A program made the position numbers and the translations under genes. This document shows, piece after piece, positions 44,519-52,887 of a DNA stretch of 64,000 bases (positions are counted from its first letter, which is position 1; the number at the start of each line of letters is the position of its first letter). The DNA is from Halalkalibacter alkaliphilus. Its GTDB lineage: Bacteria; Bacillota; Bacilli; Bacillales; Bacillaceae_D. The notes beneath the pieces were generated by a model, which was not told where the DNA came from, searched no databases, and was given only the letters and a program-made list of their open reading frames with translations. The stretch lies in NCBI RefSeq assembly GCF_023555415.1, contig NZ_JAKRYL010000021.1:1-64000 (forward strand), in the 5' to 3' direction.

Positions 44519-45427
44519 TTATTGATTTGTAACCTTCTTCGCTTCTGCTCGAACTTGCGCTTCATTTACTTGCTCGTCAGCGTGATAAGAAGAGCGAACT
44601 AATGGACCAGCCTCGCAATGGCTGAACCCTTTGCTTAATGCAATTTCTTTTAACTCGGCAAATTCGTCTGGATGATAGTACTTTTGAACTTTTAGATGTT
44701 TCTTCGTCGGTTGTAAGTACTGACCAATTGTCATAATATCGACATCAGCTGCCCGTAGATCATCCATTGTTTCAATGATTTCTTCTTTTGTTTCACCAAG
44801 ACCAATCATCAAACTTGACTTCGTCGGAATGTCAGCATGCATTTCTTTTGCACGACGTAAGAACTCTAGTGTCCGCTCATATGTAGCACGCGCACGAACC
44901 CGCGGCGTTAAACGACGAACCGTTTCAATGTTGTGATTCATAATATTTGGACGGGCATCCATCAACGTCTTCAAGTTATCAAAGCTCCCTAACATATCCG
45001 ATGGCAGTACTTCAATCGTACAGAAAGGGCTGCGTCTTCTAACCGCACGTACAGTCTCAGCGAATACAGCAGATCCGCCATCCTTCAAATCATCACGGGC
45101 AACAGCAGTAATAACAACGTGCTTGAGACCCATTGTCTCAACTGACTCTGCGACACGCTCTGGCTCTTGTAAATCAAGCTCATTTGGCAATCCTGTCTTC
45201 ACGGCACAGAACCTGCATGCTCTCGTACAAACATCCCCAAGAATCATAAAGGTCGCTGTTTTACGAACAGCCCAGCATTCATGAATATTAGGGCAGCGCG
45301 CTTCTTCACAAACGGTATTTAGTTTGTTTTCGCGCATCATTTTTTTTAAACCCGTATAGGACTCATTCGTATTTAATTTTATTTTCAACCAATCCGGTTT
45401 ACGTAAATGCTCTTCTTTCTTTGCCAT
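44519..45427 (-). CDS. lipA: Lipoyl synthase LipA
   Basis: 302-residue radical SAM enzyme inserting two sulfurs into octanoyl groups. Two clusters visible: auxiliary site Cys40, Cys45, Cys51 ([13 protein letters not shown]) and SAM site Cys67, Cys71, Cys74 (CTRACRFC). C-terminal VRSSYHAD completes the auxiliary ligand (Arg-Ser-Ser-Tyr). GGAGTG upstream. Divergent from lytH. Confidence 0.96.
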   Translation of the reverse strand: MAKKEEHLRKPDWLKIKLNTNESYTGLKKMMRENKLNTVCEEARCPNIHECWAVRKTATFMILGDVCTRACRFCAVKTGLPNELDLQEPERVAESVETMGLKHVVITAVARDDLKDGGSAVFAETVRAVRRRSPFCTIEVLPSDMLGSFDNLKTLMDARPNIMNHNIETVRRLTPRVRARATYERTLEFLRRAKEMHADIPTKSSLMIGLGETKEEIIETMDDLRAADVDIMTIGQYLQPTKKHLKVQKYYHPDEFAELKEIALSKGFSHCEAGPLVRSSYHADEQVNEAQVRAEAKKVTNQ

Positions 45428-45638
45428 TTATTTCACTCCATCCAAAATACCTATTTAAAACTCGTGAACACTTTTTCTCTATACTACTTTATCATGATTT
45501 TCGAAAAATAACCAAACGCTCGCTCAAAATTTCCAATCATTCTCTCCAATTTTTCGAGCTTTTTTTTCCCACACTATATAAAGAGAAAAACACGGTCGAG
45601 TTACCAGCAGTTTTTGCAAAGGTAGAAAGGAGCCTGAC

Positions 45639-46646
45639 ATGAGATTTCAGAAAATCATCGTATTAGCACTTATTGCAGTGTTTATTTCTCTCCCGTGTGT
45701 AACTGCGGCTGAGAAAGACGAATTAACAAGTGAACAAATTTACGAGAGACGGATGGATCTATATAAAAAGGTTGAAACGTTAACAAACGTACCATGGCAA
45801 TATTTAGCTGCTGTTGATACGTATGAGCGCGGGTTACGACGTGCACGTAAGGATCGTCCAAAAGAAGATGGGCTCATTTCCATTTATTACTCTGAAGAAG
45901 AGTGGGCGGGGGAATTAAATCCTAACAAAGAAGATACACATCCTCTATCTATTCAAATGTTTGGCGGAGTAGGGCTAGATGGTGATGGTGACGGTCTTGC
46001 TGAGCGTACAAATAATGAAGATGTTCTTTTTACGATGGCACATTTTATTGAAGGTTATGGCTTTGATGAAGAAGACTTTCGAATTGCGCTTTGGGAAAAG
46101 TACAAGCGTGATCAATCTGTTCGAATTGTTCACGGTCATGCTCTTGTATATGAAAATTTTGATACGTTAGATCTCGATGATCATGCGTTTCCAATGCCTT
46201 TAAATTATAATTACAGCTATAAAAACACTTGGGGCGACCGACGCGGCTGGGGTGGTAGACGTATTCATGAAGGAACCGACATTTTCGCAGGTTATAATGT
46301 TCCTATCCGCGCAACAGCATATGGACGTGTCGAAATAAAAGGTTGGAATAAGTACGGTGGCTGGCGTATCGGTATTCGTGATCTAGATAATATTTATCAC
46401 TATTACGCTCATTTAAGCGGTTTTGAAAAAGGAATTGAAGAAGGTTCGATTGTAGCCCCTGGCGATGTTATCGGTTATTGTGGAAGCTCTGGTTACGGAA
46501 AGCCTGGTACACAAGGGAAATTCCCTCCACATCTACACTATGGAATGTACCGAGATAACGGGATTACGGAATGGTCATTTGACCCATATCCATCTTTAAA
46601 ACAGTGGGAGCGAAAGGCTTATCAGGATCGAAAGAAAAAGAAATAA
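45639..46646 (+). CDS. lytH: M23 peptidase LytH (YunA), spore cortex L-Ala-D-Glu endopeptidase
   Basis: 335 residues. Signal peptide (about 1-24), N-terminal helical region and a C-terminal LytM domain with zinc ligands His210 and Asp214 (RIHEGTD), catalytic His258 (HYYAHLSG) and His300 (PPHLHYG). The B. subtilis protein trims cortex peptide side chains to L-Ala late in sporulation. GAAAGGAG before the ATG. Confidence 0.9.
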   Translation: MRFQKIIVLALIAVFISLPCVTAAEKDELTSEQIYERRMDLYKKVETLTNVPWQYLAAVDTYERGLRRARKDRPKEDGLISIYYSEEEWAGELNPNKEDTHPLSIQMFGGVGLDGDGDGLAERTNNEDVLFTMAHFIEGYGFDEEDFRIALWEKYKRDQSVRIVHGHALVYENFDTLDLDDHAFPMPLNYNYSYKNTWGDRRGWGGRRIHEGTDIFAGYNVPIRATAYGRVEIKGWNKYGGWRIGIRDLDNIYHYYAHLSGFEKGIEEGSIVAPGDVIGYCGSSGYGKPGTQGKFPPHLHYGMYRDNGITEWSFDPYPSLKQWERKAYQDRKKKK

Positions 46647-46661
46647 ACGTTTAATTAAACA

Positions 46662-46703
46662 AGGGGTTATCCCCAAAGGTCTTGACCTTTTGGGATAACC
46701 CCT
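46662..46703. terminator. Terminator between lytH and the NSS operon (AAAGGTC family)
   Basis: 20-bp stem beginning AGGGGTTATCCCCAAAGGTC with one wobble and only TT between the arms, so the apical pairs must open. Serves both strands. Confidence 0.8.
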
Positions 46704-46716
46704 CTCCCATTTTTTA

Positions 46717-46824
46717 TTATTTCTTTGCTTTTGCTACCTTCACTGCATTGGCAATGCTCAGTCCTAATCCTCCCCAAATAATTAGCATACCAACAATCAT
46801 CATGGTTACTGCTCCACCACTCAT
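46717..46824 (-). CDS. metS: MetS-like small subunit of NSS transporter, 35 residues
   Basis: One TM helix: MSGGAVTMMIVGMLIIWGGL then GLSIANAVKVAKAKK, with a basic tail. This matches the small MetS subunit found beside NSS-family MetP (methionine/alanine uptake). ATG with AAAGGAG upstream; starts 20 nt after the metP stop, so translationally close. Confidence 0.8.
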   Translation of the reverse strand: MSGGAVTMMIVGMLIIWGGLGLSIANAVKVAKAKK

Positions 46825-46844
46825 GATCGCTCAGCTCCTTTCAA

Positions 46845-48356
46845 CTAGTTTTTTGGAATATTTAAGTCATTTTTCTGCCATTTGCTTCTTGCAAATAAAA
46901 ATCCGATCACTATCGCACCTATTGCTACCAGCCAACCTGATCCAATTAGAAAACTAGTCGAATACCCTTCATAGTTGTTCGTTATATTTTCAATTACGTT
47001 TTGAATAAACATGAATCCTAACACGATTGGCGTAATAATACTTAAACAAATTCTCCACCATGCCCCAAGACGGAAATCAGAAACACCATCAGCATGCGTC
47101 TGAAGCTCTGGCAGCTTTTTAACAAACCATGAGACAGCAATAACAGAAACAAGACCTGCAAATGCAACCCCGAATTGATTAATGAAATAATCAGCCGCAT
47201 CAAGGAAGAACAATCCACCTTGAGTTGCAAACAATAATGAAATAACAGCTGCTAACCCACCACCGAAGCCAACTGCTTTGCGACGTGAGAACTTGAATTT
47301 ATCTTGAACCCCCGAGACAAACGTTTCAACGATCGAAATGAGAGAAGACAATCCGGCAAGTACGAGTGAACCAAAGAACAAGACTCCAAATAAGCCATTC
47401 ATTCCCGGGAAGGTGTTAATGATCTCTGGAAAGACAACAAAGGCAAGACCAATTCCAGCATCAGCAACATCAGCTACACCAACACCAGATGCTTGGGCCA
47501 TAAAACCTAGTGCTGCGAATACCCCAATCCCAGCTAACAGCTCAAAACTCGAGTTACTAAAGCCTGTAATAAAGGCATTATTTGTAATATCGGACTTCTT
47601 CGACAAATAACTCGAGTACGTAATCATAATCGCAAATGCAATTGATAAACTGAAGAAGATCTGACCATAAGCTGCCACCCACACTCCTGGTGACATAATT
47701 TCACTCCAATTAGGCTTAAAAAATGCATCGAGACCTGTTAAAGCTCCTTCTAGAGTAATCGCACGAATGACAATGAGTAAGAACATAGCAACAAGTAGAG
47801 GGATAAAGATCCGATTGGCAATTTCAATTCCTCTTCTAATTCCTTTAAATAATACACCGAGTGTAATAACCCACACGATCACCAATGGGATCAACACGCC
47901 AGGAACCAGGGCTCCTATATCTCCAGGTGCACCGCCTGAGACTACATCAATTCTCTGGAGATATTCACCCATTAAAAAGCCTCCGGTGTCTTCTCCCCAC
48001 CTTTGGTTGAAGGCAAAATACGTGTAGGACAACGCCCACGCAATGATAACAGCATAATAGGTCGCTATAACAAATGAAATTGCTACTTGCCACCAACCGA
48101 TCCACTCGGTTTTTTTGTTCATGCGTGCGTAAGTAAGCGGCGCTGAACCCCGATACTTATGGCCAAGCGTGAATTCCATAATGAGAAGAGGAATACCAGC
48201 AGTTATAAGAGCAAATAAGTACGGTAAAAAGAAAGCTCCTCCTCCATTTTCATAGGCGACATAAGGAAAACGCCAGATGTTACCTAGACCTACAGCAGAA
48301 CCAATGGCCGCCAAAATAAAACCAGCACGAGTTCCCCATTGTTCTCTCCCGTTCAT
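46845..48356 (-). CDS. metP: NSS-family Na+-dependent amino acid transporter (MetP-like)
   Basis: 503 residues, about 12 TM helices. LeuT-fold signatures: WGTRAGFILAAIGSAVGLGN, here WGTRAGFILAAIG and SAVGLGNIWRFPYV, plus GGAFFLPYLFALITAGIPLL. The MetS-like gene next to it suggests methionine and/or alanine import. ATG at 48356 has GAGAGGTG 6-8 nt upstream; 22 extra upstream residues are rejected. Confidence 0.85.
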   Translation of the reverse strand: MNGREQWGTRAGFILAAIGSAVGLGNIWRFPYVAYENGGGAFFLPYLFALITAGIPLLIMEFTLGHKYRGSAPLTYARMNKKTEWIGWWQVAISFVIATYYAVIIAWALSYTYFAFNQRWGEDTGGFLMGEYLQRIDVVSGGAPGDIGALVPGVLIPLVIVWVITLGVLFKGIRRGIEIANRIFIPLLVAMFLLIVIRAITLEGALTGLDAFFKPNWSEIMSPGVWVAAYGQIFFSLSIAFAIMITYSSYLSKKSDITNNAFITGFSNSSFELLAGIGVFAALGFMAQASGVGVADVADAGIGLAFVVFPEIINTFPGMNGLFGVLFFGSLVLAGLSSLISIVETFVSGVQDKFKFSRRKAVGFGGGLAAVISLLFATQGGLFFLDAADYFINQFGVAFAGLVSVIAVSWFVKKLPELQTHADGVSDFRLGAWWRICLSIITPIVLGFMFIQNVIENITNNYEGYSTSFLIGSGWLVAIGAIVIGFLFARSKWQKNDLNIPKN

Positions 48357-48554
48357 TGACTTCACCTCTCTCGTAAATTTGATAAAACACTTTCTATACT
48401 TGTTTATTCTGAATATTAACACTTTAGTATCGAATTTTTATGTTTTTTAGATAGCGCTTACATTTTACATAATCCTGTTGCGCTGTGCTTCAGTAAAGCT
48501 GTAAACAGGAAACAAAGGAGATAACAATCTATGTTTGTATAATTTTCCCAAAAC

Positions 48555-48632
48555 AAAAAACCTTACTCAAGGAGGCACTATAAAAAGGTCGACTTTCACC
48601 TTTTTAGTAGCTCTAATAAGTAAGGTCTTTTT
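48555..48632 (-). terminator. Nested hairpin terminator of the five-HTH gene
   Basis: Outer stem ACCTTACT/AGTAAGGT encloses an inner AAAAAGGT/ACCTTTTT hairpin; TTTTTTG follows on the minus strand. Confidence 0.65.
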
Positions 48633-48637
48633 TCTGA

Positions 48638-49372
48638 TTAGCAACTAGACACTGTTTCTCGTACATGTCTGTAAATCGTTGAAGTAGATATTTTATATTC
48701 ACTACTAATTTGTTGTAATGTGTACCCTTTTTTATAATATAAATGGCGCCATATTGGAACCAATTCTTGAATCAAATCTGAGTTTGTTTTCTTACTTCTT
48801 ACCTGCACTTTGTGGCGTACGTTTCGGTAAACCGTATCAGTGCTTACATTATATTTATTTGCAATCGCCTCAAAAGATAGACCTTCGCGATAAAGCTTTG
48901 CCCATTCACCTCTAAAGTGTTCATAAACATTATGATTCGTTTTCACGTTTAAGTGAACTTCATTTTTAATTTCGTTAAGAATTACTTTGGGATGAAAGTT
49001 ATACACATCCCCTATTTGCTTTAATGATTGCCCTTTTTTATATAAAGCAATCCAAGTCCACTTTAAATCTTGAATAATTGGTTGTAATTCTTTATAAATA
49101 TTATTCTTTACGGCAGTCTCACTTACGTTATGACTTCTTGCAATTTCAGCAAAACTTTTTCCTTTTCGGTAATCAGAAAGCCATTTATGAACATTTTCTT
49201 TAAATGGTGATCTCGTTTTTTTTGAAACAAGATGATTAATGTATCTTGACACCGTTTCAGGCTGCACACTATACCTTTTCGCTATCTTCGTAAAATTTAA
49301 ACCTTCTTCATTATATAATTTAACCCATTCATCTTGTAAATGTAGATACTTTTTTGATGTTCCTCTCGGCAT
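48638..49372 (-). CDS. Protein of five tandem helix-turn-helix repeats
   Basis: 244 residues composed of five diverged units of about 36 residues with linkers. They are centred on Trp16, Trp64, Trp107, Trp157 and Trp208 (pattern W--LY--G-S---IA--Y-VS--TVYR). Units 1, 4 and 5 keep the best TVxRxI-type recognition helices; unit 3 is most diverged. No catalytic, dimerisation or effector domain is visible. Basic overall. ATG with AGGAG 6 nt upstream. Not a family I recognise; sequence-specific DNA binding is inferred. Same strand as the signalling genes upstream. Confidence 0.7.
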   Translation of the reverse strand: MPRGTSKKYLHLQDEWVKLYNEEGLNFTKIAKRYSVQPETVSRYINHLVSKKTRSPFKENVHKWLSDYRKGKSFAEIARSHNVSETAVKNNIYKELQPIIQDLKWTWIALYKKGQSLKQIGDVYNFHPKVILNEIKNEVHLNVKTNHNVYEHFRGEWAKLYREGLSFEAIANKYNVSTDTVYRNVRHKVQVRSKKTNSDLIQELVPIWRHLYYKKGYTLQQISSEYKISTSTIYRHVRETVSSC

Positions 49373-49545
49373 AAGCTACTCCTATCTCTCTTCTTTCGGA
49401 ATAAAATATGGTACACGGGACCATATTCATCGTTTTGTTACGGTAGCCCGGCTATCTTTGTTAACGGCACTTTAGACCCGTGGCTTTGCGTCCCTATTTT
49501 TCAATAAGTTTGCCTTTATCATAAACAACCTGCTTATGCTATAAT

Positions 49546-52347
49546 TTAAAACCCAATTGGAAATCTTACTTCAACTTGAGTCCCCTTATTTTCTTCACTT
49601 CTTACTTGAATTGAACCGTTATGCAACCATATAGTTTGATAACAAACCATTAAACCAAGACCAATCCCTTTTTCCTTTAGACTAAAGAATGGCTCACCTA
49701 GTCTCTCCAAACGGTCTTTACTTATTCCAATCCCATTGTCTGTTATCGTAACGAGAAGGGAAGACTCATCCGTTCGAACCTCAATGTTCACTACCCCATC
49801 TTGTACAATTGCTTCGGTGCTGTTTGTAATTATATGAGTAAATACCTCTTTTATTTTTATTGGATCACACATTATTTTCGGAACCTTTTCCTCATTCTCA
49901 TGTATGATCTGTATTCCATCATACTTTCCTACTTCTACTATTACATCCTGTATTAATGCGTTCATATCGACTAATTTACGTTCATTCATTTCAGGTTTTG
50001 ACAGAGTGAGAAACTCTTTCAGGACTTCCTCAATTTGTTGAAAAGAAGAATGGATCACATCAAAATAATCCTTTTTGATAACGCCTTTTTCAAATAGATG
50101 AATAAATCCTTTAATTGACGTAATCGGATTTCTAATCTCATGAGCAATCCCAGCAGCTAGTTCTCCGGCTACACCTATCTTCTCTGTTTTTGCTTGATTT
50201 TCACTAAGTAAGCAGTTCTCCTCTTTAAAGGATAGACTTTCATTTTCCTTTTGTATCGGTTCTACAGTAACCCCAAGCTTTGCTGGATTTTCTTGGATCT
50301 GTTGAATATTACCCATAAGTTCAACCTCTGGCACTGGTTTACTAAAAAAATAGCCTTGTCCTTCGTTACATAGATGTTGTTTTAGAAATTCAACCTGTTC
50401 CTTCGTTTCAATACCTTCTGCAACTACATTTAAATTTAAATTATGAGCCATTGAGATAATTGTTTTAACTATTGTTTCATCATCTTTATTTGAAAGTTCA
50501 CGGACAAAAGATTGATCAATCTTTAAAGTATCAACTGGAAACTGCTTTAAGTAATTTAAAGAGCTAAATCCTGTCCCGAAATCATCGATACTAATTTTTA
50601 CTCCAAGGCTTTTTAGCTCATGAAGGGTACCTATAGTTTGTTCAATATTCGTCGTCATACTTTCTGTTATTTCTAACTCAAGCAACTGCGGCTGCAACTC
50701 TGTTTCCTTTAGAATGTTTTCAATTGTTTGCACTAGGTTAATCTTATTAAATTGTCGTGGAGATAAGTTGACAGACATAACTATTTCATAGCCTTGTGAT
50801 GATAATCTTTTATTTTGCAGACAAGCTGTTCTTAACGCCCATTCTCCAACGGATACAATTAACCCTGATTCTTCAGCAATTGGGATAAATGTTGCTGGCG
50901 AGACCATCCCCCACTTCGGATGATTCCACCTCATTAACGCTTCCACACCAACTACTTCGCCCGTCTTCAAACTTACTTTTGGTTGGTAATGCAACTCCAG
51001 TTCGTTACGTTCTAAAGCTGAGTGAAGATCCATTTCAATTGATAGCGGATTAATTGAACCAAGTTCTCGTTCTGAATAAAAGTAAAAGGTATTTCTACCC
51101 ATTTTTTTAGCTTGATACATCGCATAGTCAGAATTTCGTGTAAGTTGTTCAACGGATTGTCCGTCTTCTGGGAACATACTAATCCCGATACTTGGGGATG
51201 TGAAAATATCGTAATCATTAATTAGAAAAGGATATGACAATGATGCAACAATATTTTTGGAAACATTAGCCGCAAGCTCTCTATTTGCATTTGTAAGGAT
51301 GATAATAAATTCATCCCCACCTTGACGAAACAAAAAATCATTGTCAGCCAGACAAGATTTTAGACGCTTCGTTACTTCTTTTATTAATAAATCCCCTACG
51401 TGATGACCCATATTGTCATTTATGACTTTAAAACGATCCAAATCAATAAAAAGAATAGCTAATTCCTCATGTTCCCTTATTACATTAGAAAAGTTTTTTT
51501 CTAACATGAAACGATTAGGCAATCCTGTTAAATAATCATGATAGGCCATTTTTTGTATTTCCTCTTCCTGTGTTTTCCTGCTGGAAATGTCACGATAATT
51601 TATGACAATACCGTTTACATTTTCATCTTCAAGAAGGTTTGTCACATACGCTTCACAATATATAAACCCACCATCTGAGGTTTTGATTTTCAGTTCACCT
51701 CTTTGTGTAATATTAGGCCGGTTCAAAACCGAATAAAATAAATTTTGAGCTGCTTTCAAATCCTCTTTGCAAACAAGCTCAAAAACAGTCGTTCCGTTCA
51801 ACTTACAAGGGTCATAGCCCAAAACTTGTTCTACAGCAGGACTTTGATATTTAATGATTCCGCGGTGATCAATAATTCCTATAACATCCGTTGAGCGGTT
51901 GATGAGTGACTCAAAGCGCATTTCACTCTTTCTTAGTGCCGCTTCTAGTTCTTTCTTCTCAGAGATATCTTTTGCCACACCATAAACACCTAATATCTCA
52001 CCTTTTATTTTTGCTGGGACTACTTTTACACTTACATATTTTATATTTCCATTTTCGTGCATAACTCTTATTTGCCGTTCTTGGTCCTTGCCTCTTAGCG
52101 CATTGAAAAAATAACCTTTTACATCTGCTACATCTTCTTGAAAAATATAGTCTGTAAAATGAGAATATAATAGCTTATCTTTTGGATACCCAAGTAACTT
52201 CACTAATCCATCGTTCAACTCAACAAATTCTCCTGAAGTATCTAAAAGAAATAAGGCTTCTGGATAAGCAGAAAAAAGGTCAGTATAAAGAAGTTCTTTA
52301 TTGATAGTTTGTAATTTTTCACGGTTACGATAAGATACCTTATTCAA
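49546..52347 (-). CDS. PAS-PAS-GGDEF-EAL-histidine kinase hybrid
   Basis: 933 residues, no TM segment. PAS (25-130), PAS (145-260), GGDEF (265-425; GGDEF intact 343-347, but the I-site Arg is replaced, ADND), EAL (435-680; EALMRW 469-474, NLSPRQF, ELEITES, IDDFGTGFSS), then HisKA with His736 (AAGIAHEIRNPITSIKGF) and HATPase_c (ITNSTEA, TDNGIGIS, GIGLGL). Both c-di-GMP domains look catalytically complete. The kinase half is of KinA type. TTG start with GAGGTGAG 5 nt upstream, overlapping the previous gene by 4 nt. Confidence 0.88.
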   Translation of the reverse strand: MNKVSYRNREKLQTINKELLYTDLFSAYPEALFLLDTSGEFVELNDGLVKLLGYPKDKLLYSHFTDYIFQEDVADVKGYFFNALRGKDQERQIRVMHENGNIKYVSVKVVPAKIKGEILGVYGVAKDISEKKELEAALRKSEMRFESLINRSTDVIGIIDHRGIIKYQSPAVEQVLGYDPCKLNGTTVFELVCKEDLKAAQNLFYSVLNRPNITQRGELKIKTSDGGFIYCEAYVTNLLEDENVNGIVINYRDISSRKTQEEEIQKMAYHDYLTGLPNRFMLEKNFSNVIREHEELAILFIDLDRFKVINDNMGHHVGDLLIKEVTKRLKSCLADNDFLFRQGGDEFIIILTNANRELAANVSKNIVASLSYPFLINDYDIFTSPSIGISMFPEDGQSVEQLTRNSDYAMYQAKKMGRNTFYFYSERELGSINPLSIEMDLHSALERNELELHYQPKVSLKTGEVVGVEALMRWNHPKWGMVSPATFIPIAEESGLIVSVGEWALRTACLQNKRLSSQGYEIVMSVNLSPRQFNKINLVQTIENILKETELQPQLLELEITESMTTNIEQTIGTLHELKSLGVKISIDDFGTGFSSLNYLKQFPVDTLKIDQSFVRELSNKDDETIVKTIISMAHNLNLNVVAEGIETKEQVEFLKQHLCNEGQGYFFSKPVPEVELMGNIQQIQENPAKLGVTVEPIQKENESLSFKEENCLLSENQAKTEKIGVAGELAAGIAHEIRNPITSIKGFIHLFEKGVIKKDYFDVIHSSFQQIEEVLKEFLTLSKPEMNERKLVDMNALIQDVIVEVGKYDGIQIIHENEEKVPKIMCDPIKIKEVFTHIITNSTEAIVQDGVVNIEVRTDESSLLVTITDNGIGISKDRLERLGEPFFSLKEKGIGLGLMVCYQTIWLHNGSIQVRSEENKGTQVEVRFPIGF

Positions 52348-52622
52348 ATTCTCACCTCATGTTCAATCATACTTACTTCAATGACTGTTTCTTTTGGACG
52401 TACATATTGATAACGATTGTTTGAAGAACCAACTGATTTCTTAATTACCTTCATCTTCGTTAATCTTTCGATCGTTTGTATTGATTTATGTTCTAATGAA
52501 AAACTACCCTTTTCTTTATTACAGCTAAGTATAAGTAGAATACATTGGTTTACTATATACATCTCATTTTTACAACTCATTTGTTTTTTCCCAACTTTGC
52601 TAAGGAATTTTTTCAAGACCAT
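52344..52622 (-). CDS. Small basic protein, possible winged helix, coupled to the hybrid kinase
   Basis: 92 residues. The C-terminal half (SIQTIERLTKMKVIKKSVGS, then NNRYQYVRP) has the look of a recognition helix and wing, and its YQYVRP segment resembles IYRYIQP of the small gene at 55003-55257. Its stop overlaps the hybrid kinase start as TTGA. The start codon is uncertain (no strong ribosome site). Function unknown; the arrangement small-winged-helix then large sensor occurs twice here. Confidence 0.5.
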   Translation of the reverse strand: MVLKKFLSKVGKKQMSCKNEMYIVNQCILLILSCNKEKGSFSLEHKSIQTIERLTKMKVIKKSVGSSNNRYQYVRPKETVIEVSMIEHEVRI

Positions 52623-52866
52623 TTCTAAGTTTTATACCTTCATTTTCCTTTAAATTTACTTACTCGTATATCACCTGCTGCTCTCAATTTACTTTTAAAG
52701 GTTTGAATTCCATTAGGAGTGTTATCCTATAGGAAGTTTTTAAGATTATGGCATTCTTTAAAAATATGCACATCCCCTTTTTACCTAGGACTAAAAAGAC
52801 AACTTATCCACTTTTATAGATTTAGGCTCTTCATAAATAGGAATGTATTCCTACACAAAACACAAA
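52623..52866. other. Intergenic region upstream of the hybrid kinase pair
   Basis: AT-rich, follows the LuxR-gene terminator. It must hold a promoter unless read-through occurs, but no clear -35/-10 pair was found. Confidence 0.4.
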
Positions 52867-52887
52867 AAACCCGCCTTAGGCGGGTTT
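52867..52887 (-). terminator. Terminator of the KaiC-like operon
   Basis: AAACCCGCC TTA GGCGGGTTT overlaps the stop codon; followed by TTTTTGTG on the minus strand. Confidence 0.8.
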
